From NCBI GenBank assembly GCA_030654805.1, contig JAURWR010000125.1:1-64000 (forward strand): a stretch of 64,000 nt of DNA. Direction: 5' to 3'. The position numbers and the translations under genes were made by a program. This document shows positions 27,865 to 36,198 of this stretch, piece after piece. Numbering within the stretch: the stretch's first letter is position 1; the number at the start of each line of letters is the position of its first letter. The notes beneath the pieces are model-generated. The model did no database searches and was not told the origin of the DNA. It worked only from the letters and a program-made list of their open reading frames with translations. The DNA comes from Burkholderiaceae bacterium (GTDB lineage Bacteria > Pseudomonadota > Gammaproteobacteria > Burkholderiales > Burkholderiaceae_C).

Positions 27865-28683
27865 TCATGCAGCGTTCTCCACGGCATTCTCGATCTGTGC
27901 CTGCACCCGCCGCGCGCCACGCAGCACGAGCTCGGGTTCGAGTTGCGCCTGCGGAGCGACCGCGTTGACGACCTCTTCGAGCGTTTCCGGGTCGGTCATC
28001 AGCGCATGGGCGACCGCCGACAGCACGCAAATCGAACGGCGCTGCAACTGAACCGGCAATTCACGGGTCGCGTTGACGACCACGTGGAAGCGCACGCTGT
28101 GCACCGCCGCTGGCGCGAGACCCCAGCTTTCGCAGAGAGCTGCACCCAGCGCGTCGTGGCTGACGCCGAATTCCTGGTGCTCGAGGAATGCCAGTTCCTC
28201 GTCGTCCACAGCATTCTTCATCAGTGGCTTGTAGCGTGCGGTCGCATGGCGGAACAACACCGCCTTGCCGCACTCCTCGAACAGTCCGGCCGAGTGGGAG
28301 GCCCACGGGTCGACACCGATCGCGTATCCGATGCGTCCCATCAGCAGGCCGCGCACGGCGGCGCGTTCCCACACCGGCGCCAGCTCCGGCGCACCCGGAA
28401 AGACCGCACGCAGGCCCATTTCGAAAGTGACGGCCGCGACCTCGCGCGTGCCGAGGTAGGTGATCGCCTGATGCACGCTCTGCACCCGGCCCGACAGCCC
28501 GTACAGCGACGAATTGACCGCCTTCAGCACCGCAGAGGCCAGGGCCATGTCGGATTCGATCAACGCGCTGACCTGCTGCAGGTTCACCTCGTCTTCGGCA
28601 AGCAGGACCGACAGTTTCACCAGCGATTCCGGCTGTGCCGGGATATCAATGTTCAGTGCACGCAGTTCGGGATCGACGGGCAT
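27865..28683 (-). CDS. HDOD-domain signalling protein
   Basis: This 272-residue cytosolic protein consists of one HDOD domain (about 10-210). HDOD is a catalytically inactive HD-like output or signalling domain found in regulators of chemotaxis, stress and twitching. The pattern ESDMALASAVLKAVNSSLYG, then SVHQAITYLGTREVAAVTF is characteristic. The HD catalytic pair is not obvious, as expected. Neighbours give no clear functional partner. Confidence 0.88.
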   Translation of the reverse strand: MPVDPELRALNIDIPAQPESLVKLSVLLAEDEVNLQQVSALIESDMALASAVLKAVNSSLYGLSGRVQSVHQAITYLGTREVAAVTFEMGLRAVFPGAPELAPVWERAAVRGLLMGRIGYAIGVDPWASHSAGLFEECGKAVLFRHATARYKPLMKNAVDDEELAFLEHQEFGVSHDALGAALCESWGLAPAAVHSVRFHVVVNATRELPVQLQRRSICVLSAVAHALMTDPETLEEVVNAVAPQAQLEPELVLRGARRVQAQIENAVENAA

Positions 28684-28807
28684 CGCAGTCTTCCAGTCAG
28701 ATGATTGACGTTCATCCGATGGTAGGCAACCACCAGCCTGGCATTGCCGCGAACAACGGGGTCGCGACCGTGCAATTCGATGGCCGGCGCAGGCCGAGCA
28801 CCCGACA

Positions 28808-29575
28808 TCAGCCGGTGGCGAAATAGCCGTCCCAGACGGTCTTCGCGATCAGCGCGGTCACCACGCAGACGAACACACTGCGCACGAAGCCAGCACCGTG
28901 GTGCAGCGCAAGGCGGGTGCCGAGCAAGCTGCCGACAACGTTGGCCACGGCCATCACGCCCGCCAAATGCCACCAGACATGGCCCTTGCTCGCAAACAGG
29001 ATCAGGGCGGCCACGTTGGTCGCGGTGTTGAGCAGCTTGGCGCTGGCGCTGGCGTGGAGGAAGTCGAAGCCCAGCACGCGCACGAACAGGAAGACGAAGA
29101 AACTGCCTGTGCCCGGGCCGAAAAACCCGTCGTAGAACCCGATCCCCGCGCCGATGGCACTGGCCAGCGCTGCCTGTGCGCGCCCTTGATGCTGCGGCAC
29201 ATGCGATCGCCCAAGGTCCTTGCGAGCCAGCGTGTAGATCAGCACGGCCAGCAGCACGAACGGCAGGGCTCGGCGCAACCCGGTCGGCTCGACCACGGTG
29301 ATGGTCCAAGCGCCGAAGAAACTGCCCATGAACGCGGCAACGGCAGCCGGCAGCAACGCGTCCCACGGCAATTTCACGCGTCGGGCGTACTGCCCGGTGG
29401 CCCAGGCCGTTCCCCATACCGCTGCGCCCTTGTTGGTGCCGAACAGAGTGGCCGGAGCTGCCCCGGGGTAGACACCGAACAGCGCCGGCACCAGCACCAG
29501 TCCGCCGCCGCCGACGATGGCATCGACGAAACCAGCGAACAACGAAGCCAGCGTCAGGATGGCGGTGTCAAACAT
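28808..29575 (-). CDS. TSUP-family membrane permease (TauE/SafE type)
   Basis: This 255-residue polytopic protein has about eight hydrophobic helices with the family's repeated glycine motifs: FAGFVDAIVGGGGLVLVPAL in the first half and GIGFYDGFFGPGTGSFFVF in the second. TSUP proteins export sulfite, sulfoacetate or other sulfur-containing anions, or take up organosulfur compounds. The start MFDTAILTL at 29575 was chosen because the upstream in-frame extension runs through a terminator hairpin. It lies 1.3 kb from soxYZ on the other strand, a possible but unproven functional link. Confidence 0.9.
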   Translation of the reverse strand: MFDTAILTLASLFAGFVDAIVGGGGLVLVPALFGVYPGAAPATLFGTNKGAAVWGTAWATGQYARRVKLPWDALLPAAVAAFMGSFFGAWTITVVEPTGLRRALPFVLLAVLIYTLARKDLGRSHVPQHQGRAQAALASAIGAGIGFYDGFFGPGTGSFFVFLFVRVLGFDFLHASASAKLLNTATNVAALILFASKGHVWWHLAGVMAVANVVGSLLGTRLALHHGAGFVRSVFVCVVTALIAKTVWDGYFATG

Positions 29576-29640
29576 CGGGCGGGGCGTGACCCAGGTGCGC
29601 CAGGTGCGACAGGGCGCAAGGAGGGCCTCAGAAAAAGAAA

Positions 29641-29663
29641 AGGCGCCGACAGTGTCGGCGCCT
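29641..29663. terminator. Strong palindromic terminator
   Basis: AGGCGCCGACA (29641-29651) pairs perfectly with TGTCGGCGCCT (29653-29663). An A-rich run (29632-29640) lies on one side and TTT on the other, so on the minus strand the stem is followed by TTTCTTTTTC. It probably ends transcription of the leftward response-regulator/kinase operon before the TSUP gene. Confidence 0.8.
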
Positions 29664-29904
29664 TTCGATTTTGACATGGGCCGATGGTGCGGCACTGCCG
29701 ATGCGTCAGTGAGGCGATACGCCTCCCTCCGCTATTTATGTCTCCTCATCACCCCCGCAGCTGGAAGTCACCGGAAGGTGCCTCCGCGAGAAAAGTGACT
29801 CTAGGGGGGCACCCCCTGGGGGTGCATACGGGGTTTCCCTGCGATGTTGCGTGGCGGTCACGGTCAGACCCCAACGGCATCCGGGCAACACCGACTGCGG
29901 CGAC
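29664..29904. other. Intergenic region with further hairpins
   Basis: Together with the terminator, about 330 bp (29576-29904) separate the TSUP and kinase genes. Two more stems are visible: GAGGCG/CGCCTC (29711-29725) and GCACCCCC/GGGGGTGC around a single T (29809-29825). No gene is seen. The run of GC-rich palindromes resembles remnants of dispersed repeats. Confidence 0.5.
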
Positions 29905-31458
29905 TCATCCGACGGGCAGCGACAACGTCACCGTGGTGACGACCCCCGGGGTGCTGGTCACCGAGACGCCACCGCCGTGCAGCTCGGCGATGCGCTTGAC
30001 GATCGCCAACCCGAGACCCTTGCCACCTTCGGACGAGGCCGGTTCCACGCTGTGGCGGCTCTGATAGAAGCGGTCGAAGAGGTGCGCGATGTCGGCGGCC
30101 GAGATGCCCGGGCCGGTGTCTGTGACGCTGACCTCGACCCTCGAAACGGCAGGCCCACCACCGTGCGGCACCCGTCGTGCAGCCAGCGTGATGCGGCCGC
30201 CGGCCGGACAGAATTTCAGTGCGTTGTCGATCAGGTTGGCCACCGCGCGCTCGAACAGTTCGATGTCGAGGGCGACCACGGTAGGCAGCGCATCCACCTC
30301 GGGCGGTGCTGCCACCAACTCGACGCCCTGCTTCGCGGCGCGTGCCGCGAAACGCAGCGCGATGTCATCGAGCAGTTCAGCGGCGTCGAGCACCTCGGTG
30401 TGCAGCTTGAACTCGGGCTCGTCGAGCTGCGCGAGATCGCCCAGCGACTGCACCAGCCGCGCCGCGTTGCGGGTGTTGCGCAGAGCCACCTCGACCAGTT
30501 GCCGATCGGCTGCGCGAGTCGGATCGGCGCCCCAGCGCGCGTCCAGCGTTTCGAGGCAGGCGGTGGTGGCAGTCAACGGCGAGCGCAGGTCGTGCGACAG
30601 GTTGCTGACGCCCTCGCGGCGAAAGTGATCGAGGCGGCGCAGCGCCTCCCACTGCGTGCGCAGCGTCGACAGCATCGCCCGAAAGCCGCTCGCCAGCTGC
30701 CCGAACTCGTCGCGCGCCGAGTTGAACTCGAAGCTGTCAGGCGCGCGGACCAGCGCCGCTTCGGTGGCGGCGCCGGCCGTCAGGCCGTCACGCTGCACGG
30801 TGGCGACGGCTTCGGTGAGGCGCCGCAAGGGCCGGGTCACGGTGGCAGTGATCCAGGCGGTGAGCAAGGTCGCCAGCACCACCACCGCCAGGATCGACGC
30901 CAGCGCCGGCCGAGCAAAGGTGCTGCGGAACGCCTCCGCCCGGCCCTCGGAGGCGATCGGCTTCTGACACACCAGGTAAAGGTAGCCCGCGACCGGCTGA
31001 TCCGGGCGGATGACCGCATGGGTCAATGGCAGCGCGGCGATGATCGCGCCACTGTCCTCACCCGGCCGTTCGGGGTCGTCGCCCATCACGTAGGGCATCG
31101 GCATCGGACCCATCGCCTGCATCACCGGATTCAGAGCCACCTTGTAGTTCGGTGGCAGCGGCATGGCGCTGGTCGAAACGATGACCGACCCATCGGCACG
31201 CAGCAGGTACAGCTGGCTGTCGGGTTCGAAGAAAAGCAGGCTGCGAAGGAAGACGGCGAACTCCTCCGGGTGCCGCTGCTGCATGTCGAGCATGCCGTTG
31301 TAGGTGGTGCCGACCCGTGTCAGGAAGGCATTGGCGCGGTGGTAGGTGGTCTCGTGCTCGAAGCGCTCGAACGCGAACAGCACGGTGGCGATCACGCCCA
31401 GGGCGGTCAGCGCCCCGGTGATGAAGATCGTCAGTGCGATCTTGAAGCGAACGCTCAT
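29905..31458 (-). CDS. Two-component sensor histidine kinase
   Basis: This 517-residue membrane kinase has two membrane helices (about 8-30 and 185-205) enclosing a periplasmic sensor of about 155 residues. A HAMP domain (about 205-265) follows, then a HisKA domain with H289 in NLSHDLRSPLT. The HATPase_c domain has N box NLIDNALKF, G1 DTGPGIS and G2 GKGLGLAIVKRI. The input signal is unknown. It lies 61 bp downstream of its response regulator gene on the same strand, so they form a pair. Confidence 0.94.
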   Translation of the reverse strand: MSVRFKIALTIFITGALTALGVIATVLFAFERFEHETTYHRANAFLTRVGTTYNGMLDMQQRHPEEFAVFLRSLLFFEPDSQLYLLRADGSVIVSTSAMPLPPNYKVALNPVMQAMGPMPMPYVMGDDPERPGEDSGAIIAALPLTHAVIRPDQPVAGYLYLVCQKPIASEGRAEAFRSTFARPALASILAVVVLATLLTAWITATVTRPLRRLTEAVATVQRDGLTAGAATEAALVRAPDSFEFNSARDEFGQLASGFRAMLSTLRTQWEALRRLDHFRREGVSNLSHDLRSPLTATTACLETLDARWGADPTRAADRQLVEVALRNTRNAARLVQSLGDLAQLDEPEFKLHTEVLDAAELLDDIALRFAARAAKQGVELVAAPPEVDALPTVVALDIELFERAVANLIDNALKFCPAGGRITLAARRVPHGGGPAVSRVEVSVTDTGPGISAADIAHLFDRFYQSRHSVEPASSEGGKGLGLAIVKRIAELHGGGVSVTSTPGVVTTVTLSLPVG

Positions 31459-31519
31459 GCCGCCGATCGACCCACCACCGACTGCGGCGAACTCACGGCC
31501 AGACGATGCGCGAGGCGGC

Positions 31520-32245
31520 TCACTGTGGCGCCTCGCGCATCCTGTAGCCGGCGCCGCGGACGGTGAGGATCAGCTGCGGGCGCATCGGGTCGGCTTCGAG
31601 CTTGGCGCGCAGGCGGTTGATGTGCGTTGTCACGGTGTGCTCGTAGCCGTCGTGGGTGTAGCCCCACACCGCGTTCAGCAGTTGGCCGCGCGAGAACACG
31701 TGGCCGGGGTGCTGGGCGAAGTGCAGCAGCAGATCGAACTCCAGAGCCGTGAAGTCGAGCAGCGCACCGCGCACACGCACCTGGCGCTTGACCGGCAGGA
31801 TCTCGAGGTCGCCGTTGCGCAGCGTCGTGCCGGCGGATTGCCCGGGCGCACCAGCGCCGGTCTGCGCCGCGCGCACCAGGTCGGCCCGCCGCAGCAGTGC
31901 TTTCACGCGCGCCAGCAGCTCGGCCAGCGAGAACGGCTTGGTCAGGTAATCGTCCGCGCCGAGTTCGAGGCCGAGAACCCGATCGAGCTCGGTCGACTTG
32001 GCGGTCAGCATCAGGATCGGCGTGCTGCGACCGCGACTGCGCAGCGCCTTGCAGACCTCCAGACCGTCCAATCCCGGCATCATCAGATCGAGGATCAGCA
32101 GGTCGCTCGCCAGCTCGTTTTGGCTCGCCAGCGCGGCCACGCCGTCGACGACGGCGGTCACCTCGTATCCCGCCTGTTGCAGGTTCATCACCAGCAGGTC
32201 GCGGATGTCGGTCTGGTCTTCGGCAACGAGGATGTGGGCAGGCAT
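31520..32245 (-). CDS. Two-component response regulator, OmpR/PhoB type
   Basis: This 241-residue regulator has an N-terminal receiver domain with the acidic pocket E9/D10, phosphoacceptor D53 in ILDLMMPGLDG, T and K in TAKS and TKPFS. A C-terminal winged-helix DNA-binding domain follows (about 140-238), with DFTALEFDLLLHFAQHPG and HINRLRAKLE. It is the first gene of the operon with the sensor kinase. The regulon cannot be deduced from context. Confidence 0.95.
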   Translation of the reverse strand: MPAHILVAEDQTDIRDLLVMNLQQAGYEVTAVVDGVAALASQNELASDLLILDLMMPGLDGLEVCKALRSRGRSTPILMLTAKSTELDRVLGLELGADDYLTKPFSLAELLARVKALLRRADLVRAAQTGAGAPGQSAGTTLRNGDLEILPVKRQVRVRGALLDFTALEFDLLLHFAQHPGHVFSRGQLLNAVWGYTHDGYEHTVTTHINRLRAKLEADPMRPQLILTVRGAGYRMREAPQ

Positions 32246-32373
32246 AAGCGAATTGTCGCGCCGCGCCTCCGGTTCTTACCTTGCAAATGTTAGGTGGCTG
32301 TGATGTTCGGCGAGGGTGGCGCGAGGTGCGGTCGCCACAGTCACTCCATCGATTCAACCGATCTGGAGCCCTC

Positions 32374-32943
32374 ATGCAAGCCACCCTCGCCCCCACCACC
32401 GCGCCCTTCGACATCGCTTCGTTCACGGCGACCCCGGTAGCCTGGGCCGATCTGGTCGCCCACCGCAGTCACCTGGTGCGTTTCGCCCAGCGCAAACTGC
32501 ACGACCCGATGCTGGCCGAGGACGTGGTGCATGACGTCTTCGAGGCGGTGCTGTCTGGCCGAGCTTCGTTTGGCGGCCGCTCGGCGCTGCGCTCGTGGCT
32601 GACTGGCATCCTGAAGCACAAGATCGTCGACCTGGTGCGCCAGCGCGCGGGCTTTGACAGTCTCGATGACAGCGACAGCATGGGCGACGACGGCGAAAGC
32701 CTGGCCCACGGCGCGATGGCCTTCGAGTGCCCTCAGCCTCGACCCGACGAATTGGCCGAACAGCGCGAATTCCTGGCCCACACGCTGGCCCGCATCAACG
32801 CGCTGCCGGCCGGTCTGCGCGACGTGATGCACCTGCGCGTGCTGCAGGACCAGCCGACCGGCATGGTGTGCCGCACGCTCGACATCAGCGAGGAAAACCT
32901 GTTCGTGCGTCTGCACCGTGCCCGCAAGCAGCTGCTGTCGTGA
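32374..32943 (+). CDS. ECF-type RNA polymerase sigma factor
   Basis: This 189-residue protein has sigma-70 region 2 (about 25-95: LVRFAQRKLHDPMLAEDVVH, then SALRSWLTGILKHKIVDLVR). Region 4 lies at about 130-185, with LPAGLRDVMHLRVLQDQP and SEENLFVRLHRARKQLL. Size and domains are those of extracytoplasmic-function sigma factors. The usual downstream anti-sigma gene is absent; the next gene runs on the opposite strand. The start MQATLAPTTAP was preferred to an upstream ATG. Confidence 0.88.
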   Translation: MQATLAPTTAPFDIASFTATPVAWADLVAHRSHLVRFAQRKLHDPMLAEDVVHDVFEAVLSGRASFGGRSALRSWLTGILKHKIVDLVRQRAGFDSLDDSDSMGDDGESLAHGAMAFECPQPRPDELAEQREFLAHTLARINALPAGLRDVMHLRVLQDQPTGMVCRTLDISEENLFVRLHRARKQLLS

Positions 32944-32991
32944 GGGCGTGCCTCTTTCTGCTGCGCGGGCCGAACGGGAAGCCCCTTCTGT

Positions 32992-34713
32992 TCAGGCGTA
33001 GCGCGCCTGCTCGGCGATCCAATGCGCGGCGCGCTCGGCAATCATCAGCGTCGGCGACGCGGTGTTGCCGCTGGTGATGGTCGGCATCACGCTCGCATCG
33101 GCGATGCGCAATCCGGTGACCCCGTGGACGCGCAGTCGGGCGTCAACCACGGCCTGCGGATCGCTCGCCGGACCCATCTTCGCGGTGCCGACCGGATGGA
33201 AGATCGTCGTACCGATGTCGCCAGCCAAGCGGCTCAGTTCGTCGTCGGTCTGGTACTGCACCCCGGGTTTCACCTCGCGCGGCCGATAGGCGGCCAACGC
33301 CGGCTGCGCGACGATGCGCCGCGTGGTCCGCAACGCATCGGCCGCGATGCGCCGGTCTTCGGCGGTGCTCAGGTAATTCGGCTGGATGCCAGGCGCCTCG
33401 GTCGAGTCGGCGCTGCGCAGGCTGACTCGCCCACGGCTGGCGGGATTCAAGTGGCACACGCTGGCGGTGAAGGCGTCGAACGCATGCAGCGGCTCGCCGA
33501 AGGCGTCGAGCGACAGGGGCTGCACGTGATATTCGATGTTCGGGTGCGGCTGACCGGGATCGCTGCGTGTGAACGCGCCCAGCTGCGACGGCGCCATGCT
33601 GAGCGGACCCGATCGCCGCAGCGCGTACTCGATCGCCATCTGCGCCTTCCGCCAGAGCGACCGCGATCGGGTGTTCAGGGTCTGGGTGCCCTCGACGGCA
33701 TACACCGAACGCAGCTGAAGGTGATCCTGCAGGTTTTCGCCAACGCCTGGCAGAGCGTGCTTCACTGCGATGCCCAGCGACTGCAGTGCCTGAGCAGGGC
33801 CAATGCCCGACAGCTGCAGCAACTGCGGCGTGCCAATGGCACCGGCGCACAGGATCACCTCGATCCTTGCACGCACCTGCAACGGCGCGCCACGGTTCTC
33901 GTCGCCACGATTGCCCCGCGGCAACACCTCGACACCGACGGCGTGCGGGCGACCTTCCCATGAACCGTTGCTCGGGCCGGGGTCAAGCAGCACTCGCGAG
34001 ACGTGCGCGCCCGTCCACAACTGAAGGTTCTCTCGGTTCTCGATCGGCCGCAGGAAGCCCTTGGTGGCGTTCCAGCGCAGGCCCTTGCGCTGATTGACCT
34101 CGAAGTAGCCGACGCCTTCGTTGCTCCCGCAATTGAAATCGTCGGTGGCCGGCAGACCCGCCTGCTGCGCTGCTTGAGCGAAAGCGTCGAGGATCGGCCA
34201 GTGCAGCCGCTGCCGCTCAACGCGCCACTCGCCTCCCTGACGCTCGCCGCTCGGATCGAACCCGGGCGCCGCATGGAACGCATCGGCGCCCTTGTGGAAA
34301 TCCTCGTGCTTCATGAAGTGCGGCAGGCAGTCCGCCCAGCTCCAACCGGGGTTCGGGCCGAACCCGTCGCCCGCGCCCCAGCCGTCGTAGTCGCGGGCCT
34401 GGCCACGCATGTAGATCATGCCGTTGATGCTGCTGCAGCCGCCCAGCACCTTGCCGCGGGGATACCGGAGCGAGCGGCCGTTCAAGCCGGGCTCTGCGTC
34501 GGTCCGAAACATCCAGTCGGTGCGCGGATTGCCGATGCAACGCAGGTAGCCGACAGGAATGTGGATCCAGGCGTAGTCGTCGTTGCCGCCGGCTTCGATC
34601 AGCAGCACTCGCTTCGTCGGGTCGGCAGAGAGCCGGTTCGCCAGCAGGCAGCCTGCGGTGCCCGCGCCGCAGATGATGTAGTCGTAGGTCGTTTGGTTGG
34701 TCTGTTCGCTCAT
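32992..34713 (-). CDS. GMC-family FAD oxidoreductase (choline dehydrogenase-like)
   Basis: This 573-residue flavoprotein oxidises an alcohol group on an unidentified substrate. The N-terminal dinucleotide fold YIICGAGTAGCLLANRLSAD, the GMC signature around GGCSSINGMIYMRGQARDYD and the second signature GAIGTPQLLQLSGIGPA are all present. The C-terminal active-site region HPVGTAKMG contains the catalytic His. Choline/betaine specificity is not established because no betB-like neighbour is present. Confidence 0.93.
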   Translation of the reverse strand: MSEQTNQTTYDYIICGAGTAGCLLANRLSADPTKRVLLIEAGGNDDYAWIHIPVGYLRCIGNPRTDWMFRTDAEPGLNGRSLRYPRGKVLGGCSSINGMIYMRGQARDYDGWGAGDGFGPNPGWSWADCLPHFMKHEDFHKGADAFHAAPGFDPSGERQGGEWRVERQRLHWPILDAFAQAAQQAGLPATDDFNCGSNEGVGYFEVNQRKGLRWNATKGFLRPIENRENLQLWTGAHVSRVLLDPGPSNGSWEGRPHAVGVEVLPRGNRGDENRGAPLQVRARIEVILCAGAIGTPQLLQLSGIGPAQALQSLGIAVKHALPGVGENLQDHLQLRSVYAVEGTQTLNTRSRSLWRKAQMAIEYALRRSGPLSMAPSQLGAFTRSDPGQPHPNIEYHVQPLSLDAFGEPLHAFDAFTASVCHLNPASRGRVSLRSADSTEAPGIQPNYLSTAEDRRIAADALRTTRRIVAQPALAAYRPREVKPGVQYQTDDELSRLAGDIGTTIFHPVGTAKMGPASDPQAVVDARLRVHGVTGLRIADASVMPTITSGNTASPTLMIAERAAHWIAEQARYA

Positions 34714-34726
34714 GGGGGGCGATGCG

Positions 34727-35365
34727 TCAGGGAATCGAATTGGCGAGGATGGGAAACAGCTTCTGCAGACCGTCGGCGAGCAACTCGACAGCCAGCGCCG
34801 CGAGGATCAGACCCATCAGCCGGGTCATGATGTCGATCCCGGTCTGTCCCAGTGCCCGGGCAATGCGCCCCGAAGCACTGAAGACAGCGTAAGTCGCAAG
34901 CGCGACGACGACACCGTAACCGACCAGCACAGCGAGCTGCCACCAGTGGCGGGTCTTCTCGGCATAGATGACCATCGTCGAGATGGTGGCCGGGCCGGTC
35001 AGCAGCGGAATGGTCAGCGGCACCACCGCGATGCTGGCGCCTGCATCGACCTTGCTGGAGCCTTCGGTCACGTCTTCCTTGCGGGCTTCTGCGGGCTGCG
35101 CATTGAGCATCTGGACGGCCGAGATCAACAGAAGCAACCCTCCACCGACCTGAAACGAAGCCAGAGAAATCCCGAAGAATTGGATGATCTGCAATCCCGC
35201 CAGTGCGCTGGTGGCGATGACCACAAAGGCGCTGAATGCACTGACCCGGATCGTGCGTCGGCGCTGCTCTGCGGTGAAGTTCTGAGTGAAATGGATGAAG
35301 AACGGTACGACCCCGATGGGATTGACGATCGCCAGCAGTGCGATCAGGGGTTTGAAGATTTCCAT
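34727..35365 (-). CDS. MarC-family integral membrane protein
   Basis: This 212-residue protein begins MEIFKPLIALLAIVNPIGVV, the standard MarC-family N-terminus, and has six hydrophobic helices with PLTIPLLTGPATISTMVIYA in the middle. The molecular function of MarC proteins is not firmly known; they are transporter-like. The gene ends 13 bp upstream of the GMC oxidoreductase start on the same strand, so the two may share an mRNA. Confidence 0.93.
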   Translation of the reverse strand: MEIFKPLIALLAIVNPIGVVPFFIHFTQNFTAEQRRRTIRVSAFSAFVVIATSALAGLQIIQFFGISLASFQVGGGLLLLISAVQMLNAQPAEARKEDVTEGSSKVDAGASIAVVPLTIPLLTGPATISTMVIYAEKTRHWWQLAVLVGYGVVVALATYAVFSASGRIARALGQTGIDIMTRLMGLILAALAVELLADGLQKLFPILANSIP

Positions 35366-35493
35366 GCCCGATTGTGGGGCGCTGCATCGGTCATGAGCGC
35401 TCACTAACTTGCCACGGCTTGCCCTCTGCCCGGGGGCTGTGACACGGGGTATCCCCAAAACAACACTTTCTTGACAAGCACTTTGAGAAGCCT

Positions 35494-35623
35494 TTGCCGA
35501 AGATCGATCAATTAATTGATAATGAAAATTCTGTGTTCAGTAGCAGCGCCTTTGCTTGAATGGGTCAGGATAGGTTGAAGCTACACAGATATTCTGTGTT
35601 TTCTGGAAAGAAAGGCGCTCGCA
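35494..35623 (+). promoter_or_regulatory. Promoter and structured leader of the RRM-protein gene
   Basis: A candidate promoter has TTGCCG (35494-35499), an 18-base spacer and GATAAT (35518-35523); a perfect TTGACA lies slightly upstream (35471-35476) but lacks a -10 at normal spacing. The leader has a direct repeat ATTCTGTGTT (35528-35537 and 35591-35600). ACACAGA (35583-35589) can pair with TCTGTGT of either copy (35530-35536 or 35593-35599), giving mutually exclusive hairpins. The region is AT-rich compared with the rest of the window. A regulatory role is inferred. Confidence 0.5.
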
Positions 35624-36085
35624 ATGGGCAACAAACTCTACGTCGGTAACCTTTCGTACAACGTACGAGACGACGATCTTCAACAAACGTTCGCTCAGTT
35701 CGGCACGGTGTCGTCGGCGAAAGTCATGATGGACCGCGAAACCGGTCGATCCAAGGGCTTTGGTTTCGTGGAAATGGGCTCCGATGCGGAAGCCCTGTCG
35801 GCCATCAACGGCATGAACGGCCAGCAAATGGACGGTCGCGCTCTGGTCGTCAATGAGGCACGGCCCCGTGAGGAGCGCCCAGGCGGCTTCGGCGGTGGTG
35901 GTGGTGGCCGCTCCGGCGGTGGTGGTGGCTTCGGTGGCGGCGGTGGTGGTGGCTTCGGTGGTGGCGGTGGCGGCGCAGGTCGTTCCGGCGGCGGCGGTGG
36001 CTATGGCGGTGGCGGCGGTGGTCGCTCCGGTGGTGGCGGCGGCTACGGTGGTGGCGGTGGCGGTGGAAGCCGCGGCGGCTACTGA
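35624..36085 (+). CDS. Glycine-rich RNA-binding protein (RRM)
   Basis: This 153-residue protein has one RNA-recognition motif (about 3-82) with RNP2 KLYVGNL and RNP1 RSKGFGFVEM. A roughly 70-residue tail built almost only of Gly with regularly spaced Arg-Ser, Phe and Tyr follows. It resembles cold-inducible RNA chaperones of cyanobacteria and proteobacteria. The tail is encoded by a near-perfect GGT/GGC repeat (about 35880-36075), which is prone to slippage. AAAGG precedes the ATG. It has its own promoter-like region and a strong terminator, so it is monocistronic. Confidence 0.95.
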   Translation: MGNKLYVGNLSYNVRDDDLQQTFAQFGTVSSAKVMMDRETGRSKGFGFVEMGSDAEALSAINGMNGQQMDGRALVVNEARPREERPGGFGGGGGGRSGGGGGFGGGGGGGFGGGGGGAGRSGGGGGYGGGGGGRSGGGGGYGGGGGGGSRGGY

Positions 36086-36163
36086 CCTGACACCCAGATC
36101 CGCTTGAAGCGAGAGCGATCACCTCACGGGAATCAATCCGCTCAACCGATACGCTGACAAATC

Positions 36164-36198
36164 AAACGGCTGCACTGCAAAGTGCAGCCGTTTTGTTT
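36164..36198. terminator. Bidirectional intrinsic terminator with GCAA tetraloop
   Basis: AAACGGCTGCACT (36164-36176) pairs perfectly with AGTGCAGCCGTTT (36181-36193) around a GCAA loop, followed by TTTTGTTTT on the plus strand. It ends the RRM gene and lies only a few bases past the stop of the convergent SDR gene, so it can serve both. Confidence 0.93.

Noticed and set aside
29809-29825. Strong GCACCCCC/GGGGGTGC hairpin as a terminator
   Set aside because: The loop is a single base and no T-run follows on either strand; kept only as a note on the spacer.
35471-35476. Perfect TTGACA upstream of the RRM gene as -35
   Set aside because: No acceptable -10 at 16-18 bases; the TTGCCG/GATAAT pair slightly downstream fits better.
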